DNA of 64,000 nucleotides from Homarus americanus (GCF_018991925.1 NW_024711650.1:51001-115000), one strand, 5' to 3'. Shown: positions 22,500-33,832, counted from the stretch's first letter. Notes: a model not told the origin generated them from the sequence alone. Program-made: numbers and translations.

Positions 22500-22897
22500 A
22501 CTTGTGGTTAGGTTAGGTTTAGGTTTTGGTTAGGTTTGGTTTAGGTTCGGTTTGGTTTAGGTTAGGTTTGGTTTAGGTTAGGTTTGGTTTAGGTCAGGTT
22601 TGGTTTAGGTCAGGTTTGGTTTAGGTCAGGTTTGGTTTAGGTCAGGTTTGGTTTAGGTCAGGTTTGGTTTAGGTCAGGTTTGGTTTAGGTCAGGTTTGGT
22701 TTAGGTTAGGTTTGGTTTAGGTCAGGTTTGCTTTGGTTTAGGTCAGGTTTGGTTTAGGTCAGGTTTGGTTTAGGTTAGGTTTGGTTTAGGTCAGGTTTTG
22801 TTTAGGCTAGGTTTGGTTTAGGTTAGGTTTGGTTTAGGTTAGGCTTGGTTTGGTTTAGGTTAGGTTAGGTTAGGGTTAGGATAGGTTAGGTTAGATA
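22500..22897 (+). repeat. TTAGG-derived 16-bp array
   Basis: Unit GTTTGGTTTAGGTCAG or GTTTGGTTTAGGTTAG, repeated about 20 times, ending at 22855-22897 in almost canonical GGTTA/TTAGG repeats. TTAGG is the arthropod telomere motif. The 16-bp unit can be read as three degenerate TTAGG-like words, so the array probably grew from an interstitial telomere tract. Confidence 0.88.
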
Positions 22898-22996
22898 CCC
22901 CCGAGACATAGGTGTTCCTATCACAATATTGTCTTGTGTATAATGATATAGGTCTTTATATACCGGACCTGATGACCTGCTCTATACTGTGAACTC

Positions 22997-25640
22997 TTAT
23001 ATAATTCACTGTATCATACTTTATATCATACACTGTCATACTTTATATCATACACTATCATACTTTATATCATACACTATCATACTTTATATCATACACT
23101 ATCATACTTTATATCATACACTATCATACTTTATATCATACACTGTCATACCTTATATCATACACTGTCATACTTTATATCATACACTATCATACTTTAT
23201 ATCATACACTATCATACTTTATATCATACACTGTCATACCTTATATCATACACTGTCATACTTTATATTATACACTATCATACTTTATATCATACACTAT
23301 CATACTTTATATCATACACTGTCATACCTTATATCATACACTATCATACTTTATATCATACACTATCATACTTTATATCATACACTGTCATACCTTATAT
23401 CATACACTATCATACTTTATGTCATACACTATCATACTTTATATCATACACTATCATACCTTATATCATACACTATCATACTTTATATCATACACTATCA
23501 TACCTTATATCATACACTGTCATACCTTATATCATACACTATCATACTTTATATCATACACTATCATACTTTATATCATACACTATCATACTTTATATCA
23601 TACACTGTCATACCTTATATCATACACTATCATACTTTATATCATACACTATCATACTTTATATCATACACTGTCATACCTTATATCATACACTATCATA
23701 CTTTATATCATACACTGTCATACTTTATATCATACACTATCATACTTTATATCATACACTATCATACTTTATATCATACACTGTCATACCTTATATCATA
23801 CACTGTCATACTTTATATCATACACTATCATACTTTATATCATACACTATCATACTTTATATCATACACTGTCATACCTTATATCATACACTATCATACT
23901 TTATATCATACACTATCATACTTTATATCATACACTGTCATACCTTATATCATACACTATCATACTTTATATCATACACTATCATACTTTATATCATACA
24001 CTATCATACCTTATATCATACACTATCATACTTTATATCATACACTATCATACCTTATATCATACACTGTCATACCTTATATCATACACTATCATACTTT
24101 ATATCATACACTATCATACTTTATATCATACACTATCATACTTTATATCATACACTGTCATACTTATATCATACACTATCATACTTTATATCATACACTA
24201 TCATACTTTATATCATACACTGTCATACATATCATACACTATCATACTTTATATCATACACTATCATACTTTATATCATACACTATCATACTTTATATCA
24301 TACACTATACATACATTATCATACTTTATATCATACACTATCATACTTTATATCATACACTGTCATACCTTATATCATACACTATCATACTTTATATCAT
24401 ACACTATCATACTTTATATCATACACTGTCATACTTTATATCATACACTATCATACTTTATATCATACACTATCATACTTTATATCATACACTATCATAC
24501 TTTATATCATACACTGTCATACATATCATACACTATCATACTTTATATCATACACTATCATACTTTATATCATACACTGTCATACCTTATATCATACACT
24601 ATCATACTTTATATCATACACTATCATACTTTATATCATACACTGTCATACATTTATATCATACACTGTCATACTTTATATCATACACTATCATACTTTA
24701 TATCATACACTATCATACTTTATATCATACACTATCATACTTTATATCATACACTGTCATATACTTTATATCATACACTGTCATACCTTATATCATACAC
24801 TATCATACTTTATATCATACACTATCATACTTTATATCATACACTGTCATACTTTATATCATACACTATCATACTTTATATCATACACTATCATACTTTA
24901 TATCATACACTATCATACTTTATATCATACACTGTCATACTTATATCATACACTATCATACTTTATATCATACACTATCATACTTTATATCATACACTGT
25001 CATACCTTATATCATACACTATCATACTTTATATCATACACTATCATACTTTATATCATACACTATCATCATACACTATACATACATACACTATATACAT
25101 ACACTATCATATCATACACTTATATCATACACTATCATACTTTATATCATACACTATCATACTTTATATCATACACTATCATACTTTATATCATACACTG
25201 TCATACTTTATATCATACACTGTCATACCTTATATCATACACTATCATACTTTATATCATACACTATCATACTTTATATCATACACTGTCATACTTTACA
25301 TCATACACTATCATACTTTATATCATACACTGTCATACTTTATATCATACACTGTCATACCTTATATCATACACTATCATACTTTATATCATACACTATC
25401 ATACTTTATATCATACACTATCATACTTTATATCATATACTATCATACTTTATATCATACACTGTCATACTTTATATCATACACTATCATACTTTATATC
25501 ATACACTATCATACTTTATATCATACACTATCATACTTTATATCATACACTATCATACTTTATATCATACACTATCATACTTTATATCATACACTATCAT
25601 ACTTTATATCATACATTATCATACTTTATATGAATCTGTT
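22997..25640 (+). repeat. 22-bp minisatellite, about 120 copies
   Basis: Unit TCATACTTTATATCATACACTA with two frequent variant sites (ACTAT/ACTGT and CTTTA/CCTTA). Three-unit blocks (GT-CC, AT-TT, AT-TT) recur, giving a 66-bp higher-order period in parts, and longer stretches near 24150-24300 and 24930-25070 repeat a shared deletion variant. The unit has no TAA, TAG or TGA in any plus-strand phase, so all plus frames stay open except where indels or flanks intervene; the 885-codon frame from 22989 is a consequence. Confidence 0.97.
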
Positions 25641-27236
25641 TATTGACACAGAAAAATAATATTGAAATTTAAGAAAATAAAAAATCTTAATATTTCTTGT
25701 GATAGTTAAGGTGTTAGTTCAGATAATATAGTAGTAGTTTAATATACAGTTAGATTTATACCCAGCCGGTAAAATATTTGTAAAGTTTCGTAAATTTTTG
25801 AATGGCAGTTTTTTCAGGCTTTTATTAATTAATTGCTTTGTTGATTATTGTCATGATTTAAAGTATAATATCTCCGTAAGGTTAGCTTCATGCAGTCAGC
25901 CAAATAGGAATCAATATAAAGTGTTTGTTTACATTGGAGTTACGAGTGGGAGTAAGCAAGTGGTGGTGCGCGCCGCCCACACTGTGCCAGGCAGTGGCGA
26001 CACCACCACCCACCTCCCTCAGTGTTGGGCCGCTCGTGGCTCTGACAGCTTCTTCAGTGAGGTGAACACTCGGCCACGTGGAAAACTTCTTCACAGTGAC
26101 CACAGAATGAAAGGGTGAATTTATTAACAACGATCAGAGAAGGAGATGACTGCGGCTATACAAGATGCTGGTCAGGATAAGTTACAGTAGACGATAACTT
26201 ATGAGAAACCTGAGGAAATTTTTCCTTGCGCTTTGGCACGTAGAGATGTGATGCCGTGTATAGTAGGTGTTGAGTGTTAGTTGTGAGTGCCGGCTGGCTG
26301 GTGTTCGTGGAGACTGAAGCTAAAGACGGTAATATCTGTTCGATTCAGCTCTTGATCGAGCGTCTGTGTGTGACGTCAAAACCTATTGACAGGTGAGGGA
26401 GCACCTCACGCCACGCTGCCACCTCAAGTCTCGGTCAACACATTTGGCCGAACATTAATAATTATTCTTAATATACATAATATCAGTTAGGAAGTGTGTT
26501 CAGAGGTGCAGGTGTTGAGGTTGCTTAACGTACAGCACCTAAGATGGTGCTTTAACTTGTATGTAAAAAGACACTTAACTAAAAATTACATAACCTGGTG
26601 TTTATATATTAGTAGTACCTTAACCTACAGTATACATGGATAATAACTACAGTATACCTGTATGATGGTGGTGCCTTGACCTACTACAGTTTGTACCTGA
26701 AGTTTAGTGTATCTATTTATCAACACTTAGTCATGAACTTGTGAAGAATTACGATCATGACTGAATACATGCCCAGACGACGACCTGAAGCTCGTCATGT
26801 GATACAGAGGTAATGTCATCAATCAGCTGCTTGTTTAATCGTGGTATTTTACATGAAGAGCAACTATGCTGAGATAAGGAGCAGCATCTGGGTCGTCCCT
26901 CCTCCTCCTCCTCCTCCTTCAGGCACCATGTTGCGTCAGGTTACACTTCTGCAAGCGGTGACTTCCGTGTTGGTGGTGGGGAAGGATGGGGTGGGGGGGA
27001 ATCATGCATTAATGAGGCGAGTGATAGATAATTGAGGTCACATGAAGGTTGGAATTTGATATACTCCTCCTCCTGTTCCTTTTCCTCTTCCTCCTCCTTT
27101 TCCTTTTCCTCCTCCTTGTCCTCTTCCTCCTCCTCCTCCAGTAACGTCTTCCTCATTTCTCTCATCTTCCCCATTTCTCTCATCTTCCCCCATCTTTCAC
27201 TCCCTCCCTCAACTCCTCCTCCCATGACATCTACCT
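25641..27236. other. Unique DNA, no gene recognised
   Basis: A TGACGTCA octamer is at 26371-26378. (CCT)n lies at 26896-26920, and a compound CTC/CTTTTC tract at 27060-27165. The 106-codon frame at 25798-26118 shows no domain I know. Confidence 0.5.
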
Positions 27237-27245
27237 AGCTAGACT
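27237..27245 (+). repeat. 9-bp target-site duplication of SINE, left
   Basis: AGCTAGACT, repeated exactly at 27645-27653 on the other side of the SINE. Confidence 0.85.
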
Positions 27246-27644
27246 TTTTTTTTTTATTTAATTATTTATTGGGCACTCCCCTACATCCTTGTGTAAGGTG
27301 AAGCGCAGAAGCGTTTACAGTGCCCAACAGGGAAGCATGCTGAGTTCATGCTTGCCTTTATGTCTCATGAGTTAAGGGCGTAGAAGCCTGAAGAGTCTAG
27401 GGCGTGGAAGCCTGAAGAGTCAGTGGTTTATGTCATCAAGTCATTGGAAGCTCCAACAACTTGTCCCTGAATACGAATTCGCAACTTTCGACTTACAACA
27501 GGTACCTACTTTACTGCTAGGTGAACAGGGACTAATGGGGGCTAGGAAGTAAGTCCAAACAACTTCCACCGGCCCGGGAATCGAACCCGTGACATCTCGC
27601 TTGCGAGGCAAGAACGGTACCGCTTCTACCACCGATCCCCCCCA
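27246..27644 (-). mobile_element. Full-length tRNA-derived SINE
   Basis: On the minus strand the element begins with a tRNA-like head. An A-box-like TGGTAGAAGCGG corresponds to 27620-27631 and a perfect pol III B box GGTTCGATTCC to 27577-27587, about 32 bases apart. The head resembles a tRNA of the Gly type (GGTGGTAGAA near the start, CGGGTTCGATTCCCG arm), but the anticodon arm is not clear. A roughly 280-bp body follows, including a duplicated GGCTTC(T/C)ACGCCCTA motif, ending in an A-rich tail (poly T on the plus strand from 27246). Both ends are flanked by AGCTAGACT. A pol III-transcribed, LINE-mobilised retroposon is the best explanation. Confidence 0.88.
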
Positions 27645-27653
27645 AGCTAGACT
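27645..27653 (+). repeat. 9-bp target-site duplication of SINE, right
   Basis: AGCTAGACT, matching 27237-27245. Confidence 0.85.
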
Positions 27654-27778
27654 CGTCTACCTCTCCCCCTTCCCCTCCCCTCCCCTCTTCACCTTGAACT
27701 CTTTGTCCCAGACGCCTCAGGCCAGGATTATGCATGTCGTCATCATGTTTATCATTATCTTCTCCTCTTGTGATGCTT

Positions 27779-27885
27779 GACTCCTCCTCCTCTTCCTCAT
27801 CCTCCTCCTCTTCTTCTTCATCTTCTTCTTCCTCCTCCTCCTCCTCCTCCTCCTCCTCCTCCTCCTCCTCCTCCTCCTCCCCTCC
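27779..27885 (+). repeat. (TCC)n / (TTC)n trinucleotide tract
   Basis: Starts as mixed CTCCTCTTC and becomes pure CTC for about 50 bp. The poly-Ser and poly-Glu frames on opposite strands follow from it. Confidence 0.95.
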
Positions 27886-27979
27886 TGGTGATATTATACC
27901 CTCCTTCATCTTTTCCCTGGCGACAAATTGCTGCTGCTAAAATTGCTTAGTAACGATTTTAGTCTCCTCCTTTCGTCCT

Positions 27980-29588
27980 CACCTTCGCCCCTCGTCACTC
28001 ACCCTTCACCCCTCTACCCTCACCCCTTCACCCCTCTTCCCCACCCTTCACCCATCTTTCCTCACCCTTCACCCTCTTCCCTCACCCTTCACCCCTTTCC
28101 TTTCACCCTCACCCCTTCACCCCTTTCCCTCCCCTTCACCCCTCTTCCTCACCCCTTCCCTTCCCTCACCTTCACCCCTCTTTCTCACCCTTCACCCTCC
28201 CTCACCCTTCACCCCTCTTTCCTCACCCTTCACCCCTCTTCCTTCACCCCTCTTTCTCCACCCCTATTCCCTCACCCCCCTCACCCATCTTTCCTCACCC
28301 TTCACCCCTCTTCCCTCACCCTTCACCCTCTTCCCCTCACCACCCCTCTTCCCTCACCCTTCACCCCTCTTCCCTCACCCCTTCACCCCTCTTTCCCTTC
28401 ACCTTTCACCTTCACCCTCTTCCCTCACCCTTCACCGCTCTTCCCTTCCCTCTCTTCCTTCACCCCTCTTCCCCTCACCATTCACCCCTCTTCCCTCACC
28501 CTTCACCCTCTTCCTTCCCCCCCCTTCACCCCTCTTTTCCTCACCCCTTCACCCTCTTCCTTCACCCCTCTTCCCTCACCCTTTACCCTCTTTCCTCACC
28601 CTTCCCCCCTCTTTCCCTCTTCCCTCTTCCCCACCCCTCTCCCTCACCCTTCACCCGTCTTCATTCACCTCTCTTCCCTCACCCCTACACCCCTCTTTCC
28701 TGACCCTTCACCCCTCTTCCCTCACCCCTCTTTCCTCACCCTTCACACCCTCTTCCCTCACCCTTCACCCTCTTCCTCACCCTTCACCCGTCTTCATTCC
28801 CTCTCTTCCCCTCACCCTTCACCCCTCTTTCCTGACCCTTCACCCCTCTTCCCCTCACCCTTCACCCCTCTTTCCTCACCCTTCCTTCCTCTTCCCTCAC
28901 CCTTTATCCCTCTTCCTTCACCCTCTTCCCTCACCCTTCACCCCCTTCCTCACCTTCCCCCTCTTCCCTCACCCCTTCACCCCTCTTCCCTCACCCTTCA
29001 CCCCTCTTCCCTCACCCTTCCCCCCCTCTTCCCTCACCCCTTCACCCCTCTTTCCTCACCTTCACCCCTCTTTCCTCATCCTTCACCCCTCTTTCCTCAC
29101 CCTTCACCCCTCTTCCTCACTCACCCCTTCCCTCTTCCCTCACCCCACCTCTTCCCTCCACCCTTCACCCCTCTTCCCCACCCCTTCACCCCTACCCCAT
29201 CTTCCTCTCCCACCCTTCCACCCCTCTTCCCTCACCCTTCCCCTCTTTCCTCACCTTCCCTCTTCCACCCCTTCACCTCTTCACCCCTCTTCCCTCACCC
29301 TTCACCCCTCTTCCCTCACCCTTCCCTCACCCTTCCCTCACCCTCCCCTCTTCCCTCACCCTTCACCCCTCTTTCCTCACCCTTCACCCCTCTTCCCTCA
29401 CCCTTCACCCCTCTTCCCTCACCTTCACCCTTCACCCTTCACCCCTCTTCCCCTCACCCTTCACCCCTCTTCCTTCCCCTCTTCCCTCACCCTTCCCCCT
29501 CTTTCCTCACCTTCACCCCTCTTCCCTCACCCCTTCACCCCTCTTCCCCTCACCCTTCACCCCTCTTCCCTCACCCCTTCACCTATGG
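27980..29588 (+). repeat. 20-bp pyrimidine-rich minisatellite
   Basis: About 80 units of CCCTCTTCCCTCACCCTTCA with frequent single-base gains and losses. The plus strand is almost free of G. The 631-codon Pro/Ser/His/Leu frame is an artefact of a unit with no stop codon on that strand. Confidence 0.95.
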
Positions 29589-29689
29589 TCCATCATCCTT
29601 CACCCATCTTTTATCACCTCTCATCCCTCACGCATCGTCCCTCATACCTCATCCCATCCTCTACTGTAAAGGACTTCGTAACTCACCCT

Positions 29690-30378
29690 CTCTTATCCCC
29701 CTCCCTCACGACCCCCTCTTCTCCCTCTTCCTCTCCCTCGACCCCCTCTCTCCCTCACGACCACAATCCTCTTCCCCTCCCTCACGACCCATAATCCTCT
29801 CCCCTCCTCCCCACGACCCATAATCCTCTCTTCCTCTCGACCCATAATCCTCTCCCCCTCCTCACTCTCTCCCTCCTTCGACCCAAATCCTCTTCCCTCC
29901 CCTCACGACCCGTAATCCTCTCTCCCTCATTCGACCCGTAATTCTCTACCCTTCCCTCACGACCTACCTCTCTCCCTCATTCGACTAGTAATTCTCCCCC
30001 CTCACACCCCGTAATCCCCTCACGACCAGCTCCTCTCCCCCTCGACCCATAATCCTCTCCCCTCACGACCCACACTCTCTCCCCTCACGACCCACATCCT
30101 TTCCCCCTCACGACCTATGACTCCTGTCCCCCTCACGACCCATGACTCCTCTCTCCCCCTCACGACCCATAATCCCTTTCCCCCTCGACCTCCTGTCCTG
30201 TCCCCCTCACGACCCATGACTCCTCTCCCCCCTGACCCAACCCACCTCTCCCCTCTTCCTCTCCCCTCACAACCCATAATCCTTTCCCCTCACGACCCAT
30301 AATCCTCTCCCCTCATGACCCATGACTCCTCTCCCCCTCACGACCCATGACTCCTCTCCCCCCCTACGACCCATGATT
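29690..30378 (+). repeat. 24-bp minisatellite CTCACGACCCATAATCCTCTCCCC
   Basis: About 28 imperfect units that directly succeed the 20-bp array. Variants change ATAATCC to ATGACTC in the right-hand part (30110-30370). Both arrays share the CCCTCAC wording, so one may derive from the other. Confidence 0.9.
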
Positions 30379-31290
30379 TTCTCACCTCCTATCACCTGCG
30401 TCTCCTGTCAAAAGCGGCGACTGAGGCACTGGTCGTGAAACACACTTACTGTACCATACAATATTTCTGGTGATGCTTCTGTTGTCCCCCCGAGTGATGG
30501 TGGGAAACTTTCTGGACACGGATGTTGATGATTTAAGAGGCGGGTGAGTAGGTGGGTGGGCTAGTGAGTGAGTTAGTGAGTGAGTGTGTGGGTGAGTATG
30601 TTAGTGTGTGAGTTAGTGAGTGAGATGAAAGTGTTTGTGGGTGAATGAGTGAACTAAGGTCCCCCCCCAATAGAACACGGCAGCTAATGGACGACAAAAG
30701 GCAAAATGTCAAACTTTTAATAATATATAATACCAGAGCATTGTGTTGTGTCAGCGTTGTATTGCATTGGTCAGTGTTGCAAGAAGTTTATCATATCTTT
30801 CGTCCTTAAGTCTCGTGATAAAGGTATGATATAAAGACGATTAAGTGGATGCTTAAGGCCGGCCACACACACACAGACACACCCGGTGACAACAAGAAGT
30901 AAACGACCATCTTGTAGTAGGTACACCATGAACAGTCGAGATAGTACCGTGGGCCAGTACCAAGTGTACCTCCGCCACCCACCGTACCTGTGTTCTGTGT
31001 CCTCACTCGAACTAACGTCTCCTGACAGCCGCGTGGTGGTGAACTATCTGAAGTAGTTGGTGGTGAAAGTGGTTCCATCCAGACGACACAAGTGATACCC
31101 GCTGACGATGTGTATATACAGTGTGGTGGCGACCTAGTGAGTGACGATTATGTCCCGGTTTGCATTTTGAATAATCTATTATGCATCACAAATGATATAA
31201 ACAGAAACTGGTGATGAAACAAAATGCCTTGAAAGACAACGTCAATGTTTAGTGTAGCGTGCGTGCGGTGGGGGAGCAAAGGTGATGGTG
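30379..31290. other. Unique DNA with a GTGAGTGA tract
   Basis: 30545-30655 is an imperfect GTGAGT(TA)GTGAGTGA tetranucleotide-type tract. A C8 run starts near 30661. No gene recognised. Confidence 0.5.
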
Positions 31291-31339
31291 GTGGTGGGGG
31301 TCGTGAGGCTGTGTAGAGGGTCGTCGTCATCGTCGTCGG

Positions 31340-31480
31340 GGATGTATCAAGGACACCCCAAAAATGGGTCGTGGTCGAGGAGGTCGTCTCAGGGAGGCAT
31401 CAACTGTGTGTTCCGTTGTGTGTCCACCGTGCTGGCTCTGGTAAGGAGCACCCCCTTCGTCAGCCCCTTCAGACAGCGAG
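31340..31480 (+). CDS. Possible 5' coding exon ending at a strong splice donor
   Basis: An open frame with ATG at 31340 (the frame itself opens further upstream, at ATG 31282) reads MYQGHPKNGSW and then INCVFRCVSTVLALVRSTPF before a donor GAG/GTAAGT at 31478-31486 that matches the consensus almost perfectly. Base composition is higher in GC than its surroundings. There is a possible Ser repeat just upstream (TCGTCATCGTCGTCG). I do not recognise the peptide, and no matching acceptor or second exon was found. It could equally be chance. Confidence 0.22.
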
Positions 31481-31486
31481 GTAAGT

Positions 31487-31606
31487 AGTGTTAACACTCC
31501 ACTCTACCCAGCTGGTAGTACTACACCAGTAGAGTGTTTTCAATTAAACCGTTTAATTTTATATTAAAATAATTGTTGCTTGACTTATGGGCGTTCTTCA
31601 AGGCTG

Positions 31607-31658
<52 letters not shown>

Positions 31659-32030
31659 ACAGCAATTAAGAGATCATTGTTCCACTTGTCACCTACAGTA
31701 TAGCAAGGATAGAAAAGGTCAACCTGCGCTCCGGTGAGTGGAGCTTCCCGTGACCCGGTAGATTCCCGCGCTCTCTCGCCTACTTCTCGCCTCTTATAAA
31801 CAGAACATTTTATGGTTCTACACACTGTATTGTGTTATCTCAGTGTCTCACGCAGAAAATAATACTAGTAGAGTGTCTAAGCTTGCATATAACTAGTTAA
31901 GGACACCAATCAGTGCAGTGGGTGATGCAGAACATACCTGTATATGCGGTGGACGGAAATAAAGTCACAGGGAAAAAGTCACATGACTTGTACACAATGA
32001 CAACACAATATATATATGATGGCATTGCAC
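31487..32030. other. Unique DNA with (AC)n
   Basis: (AC)24 at 31609-31656. No gene recognised. Confidence 0.55.
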
Positions 32031-32110
32031 GTAGGTTAGGTTAGGTTAGGTTAAGTTAAGTTAGGTTAGCTTAGGTTAGCTTAGGCTAGGTTAGGTTAGG
32101 TTAGGTTTTT
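32030..32110 (+). repeat. Interstitial TTAGG telomere-type tract
   Basis: About 15 GGTTA units, several altered to AGTTA or GCTTA. Canonical GGTTAGGTTAGGTTAGGTT occurs at both ends. Confidence 0.93.
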
Positions 32111-32239
32111 TCCATGCCTTTTATCTGTGACTTTTGTTCCTGGATTCGTATATGCAGCACCAGAGAAGGAAAGGTTAAGAGAAAACAATGCATTTCAGTT
32201 CTAGCTATGTACTCATATGTAAATAAGTGCAGCTTACGA

Positions 32240-32305
32240 TAAGTAAATTACAACTATATGTTCAGTTACCTAGAGGAGATCCTTTCTTTCCTCCCTGTTG
32301 CACTC

Positions 32306-32308
<3 letters not shown>
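32240..32308 (+). mobile_element. CR1-like LINE 3' UTR fragment
   Basis: AGGAGATCCTTTCTTTCCTCC and GTTGCACTCATTATAT match, with changes, 33150-33215 (AGGAGATCCTTTCCTCCCCG, GTTGTGCTTATTATAT), the 3' part of a LINE of the family at 53.6 kb. It is interrupted by the (AT)n run that follows. Confidence 0.6.

Positions 32309-32401
<93 letters not shown>
32309..32401. repeat. (AT)n microsatellite
   Basis: About 93 bp of pure AT alternation, growing out of the TTATATTA of the LINE 3' UTR. Confidence 0.97.
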
Positions 32402-32402
<1 letters not shown>

Positions 32403-32514
32403 CATGTAGATCCACAATGAAAACGTGGATAAGATAAATCTTGATAAAATCACACGGGAAAAGGGAAACAACGGAGCACCTTAGCTTTCGTCTTTATTCA
32501 AGACATCTTTATTT

Positions 32515-32730
32515 ATTTATTTATTTACGGGCATCCATAGACTCACATTTATGGTACAACAGTTTCAGAACTGCATGCAATACCCCTGGTTCCACATTGA
32601 GCTTAGAAGTCCAACGATGCAGTCTACTGACAGACAGAAAAGGAAATTTACTCTTATTTGGCAAGTAGCGATAAACTTTCGGGCTTAAGCGGTGAAGGGT
32701 CACAGTGCTCGACTGATATCCTCCTCAGAC
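32515..32730 (-). pseudogene. P-element/THAP9-like transposase fragment
   Basis: The minus strand reads YWSEEDISRAL, then after a small frameshift TLHRLSPKVYRYL, FPFLSVSRLHRW, KLNVEPGVLHAVLKLL and CESMDARK before a stop. This is the pattern of the region ahead of the catalytic domain in P-element-type and THAP9 transposases (W..EDIS.AL.LR..S.KAY.YLR, LPLPS.STLRRW, ..PG.L..VL.LL, S M...EK). The RNase H-like catalytic part that should follow is absent. A THAP-type DNA-binding start lies about 1 kb upstream on the same strand (33560-33754), so both probably belong to one dead element. Confidence 0.72.
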
Positions 32731-32763
32731 CAATATATTGCAGGGATACCAGTCAAGAAAAAA

Positions 32764-33080
32764 TTAACTTGAGAAAATTAAGAAATACCTACAAAGAATA
32801 TCTTTATTAGTTCCAGTAGCCTTAATAAAAACATTTTCTATCTGTTCATGCAAATAAATTTTCTCCTTCTCCCCTCCTCTTTTTTCAATGAGAGGAGAAA
32901 CTCTCTCCTTCCTTACGTCATTCAGTCGACGTTGTAGATCCTCAGTGATCAGAACTGGCATCTCTTCCTCAGGTTCTTTCTCTTACAGTACATCAGGTGC
33001 CCATGTAGACTCAATTTCTTGAACAATCCTCCTTTGGCCTCTTCTCTCAATACACATGTCTCTGATAACAGCCGCTAACT
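32764..33080 (-). pseudogene. Unassigned coding remnant between THAP and P-element parts
   Basis: The minus strand is open with one stop from about 33080: LDKLAAVIRDMCIERRGQRR and IVQEIESTWAPDVL, stop, then MPVLITEDLQRRLNDVRKER and a charged EKRGGEKEKIYLHEQIENVF stretch. The helical, charged character would fit a coiled-coil linker, but I do not recognise the sequence and cannot say whether it belongs to the THAP/P-element remnant or to another element. Confidence 0.35.
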
Positions 33081-33109
33081 TATCCAGCTATAAATGTTCC
33101 TATGACAAT

Positions 33110-33348
33110 TAGGGCATAGATAAATAGAGAGAGAAAATTATAACTGCTGTAGCTACATGTAAAATTGCCTACAGGAGATCCTTTCCTCCCCGTTGTGCTT
33201 ATTATATTAATAATGTAGACATGAGGTGACAGAGTAATGACCTTACATGCCAAGTGAGCGATATGGGTTGGGTGTAAATGGGGCTGCCTAGTATGGGCCA
33301 ATAGCCCCACTGAAGTTTCCTCTATTCTTGCGTTCTCATGTTCTTAGA
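33110..33348 (+). mobile_element. CR1-like LINE 3' UTR and tail
   Basis: Contains GGGTTGGGTGTAAATGGGGC, TAGTATGGGCCAATAGCCCC and the tail TTCTTGCGTTCTCATGTTCT. The same words occur, reverse-complemented, at 53603-53700 next to a CR1-like ORF whose tail is TTCTTATG repeated. Short 8-bp tail repeats are characteristic of CR1 elements. Only the non-coding end is present here, and it is inserted within the THAP/P-element remnant. Confidence 0.78.
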
Positions 33349-33559
33349 GGGAGTGGGGAGAAGAGAAGGGGGAGTATGGGAGAGGGAGGATGAGTACCCT
33401 GAAAACCCATTGCCAGAGGCTGGCATAATTTCTATTTCATTACACGCAGAGATTTATTTGCTTTTGACGTTATTTACGGAGTCTCTAGTGCTGAATGTAT
33501 TGTAAACTTATGAAAAATGTATAAAATTCAAATTCAATAGTTATCAGAATATATTTACA

Positions 33560-33754
33560 AGGACTGCAGATTCTGTCAGCTGTTCATTGCCCACCGAGCA
33601 GATCCAAGCATTAACAATATTAATGTTGTCGTTTCTCTTGAAGAGGTTAATCCACTGTACCTTAGTTCTTCATCTTTGGGAAATATATGAAGTGTATATT
33701 TCCCTCTCGTTTGAACAAGGAATTACACCCAAACACTACACAATTAGCGGGCAT
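33560..33754 (-). pseudogene. THAP domain remnant, N-terminal part of a P-element-like transposase
   Basis: A minus-strand ATG at 33752-33754 starts MPANCVVFGCNSLFKREGNI, with the CX4C pair of a THAP zinc finger, followed by HFIYFPK. Two frameshifts then continue as DEELR and QWINLFKRNDN..IVNAWICSV. The third cysteine is present (ICS), but the partner histidine and the end of the domain are lost near 33580. In THAP transposases this domain sits at the very N-terminus and binds the element ends. The gene is broken by shifts and truncation. Confidence 0.75.
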
Positions 33755-33832
33755 TATGTGACTGAGGACACTAGTTTTCACAGTTGTGGCTGCAACCAAC
33801 TGAGGGGGCGGTCTCTCGACCTCTCTACCCAA

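Noticed and set aside
22989..25646. 885-codon and 746-codon plus-strand open frames as a large repetitive protein
   Set aside because: Both are the same 22-bp tandem unit read in different phases; the unit has no stop codon in any phase, so openness carries no information.
27576..27644. A functional tRNA gene on the minus strand
   Set aside because: The B box is perfect, but the acceptor stem does not pair, the anticodon arm is unclear, and the segment is the head of a roughly 400-bp SINE with poly(A) tail and target duplications.
27928..29823. 631-codon Pro/Ser/His frame as a gene
   Set aside because: Follows the 20-bp CCCTCTTCCCTCACCCTTCA array and stops at its end.
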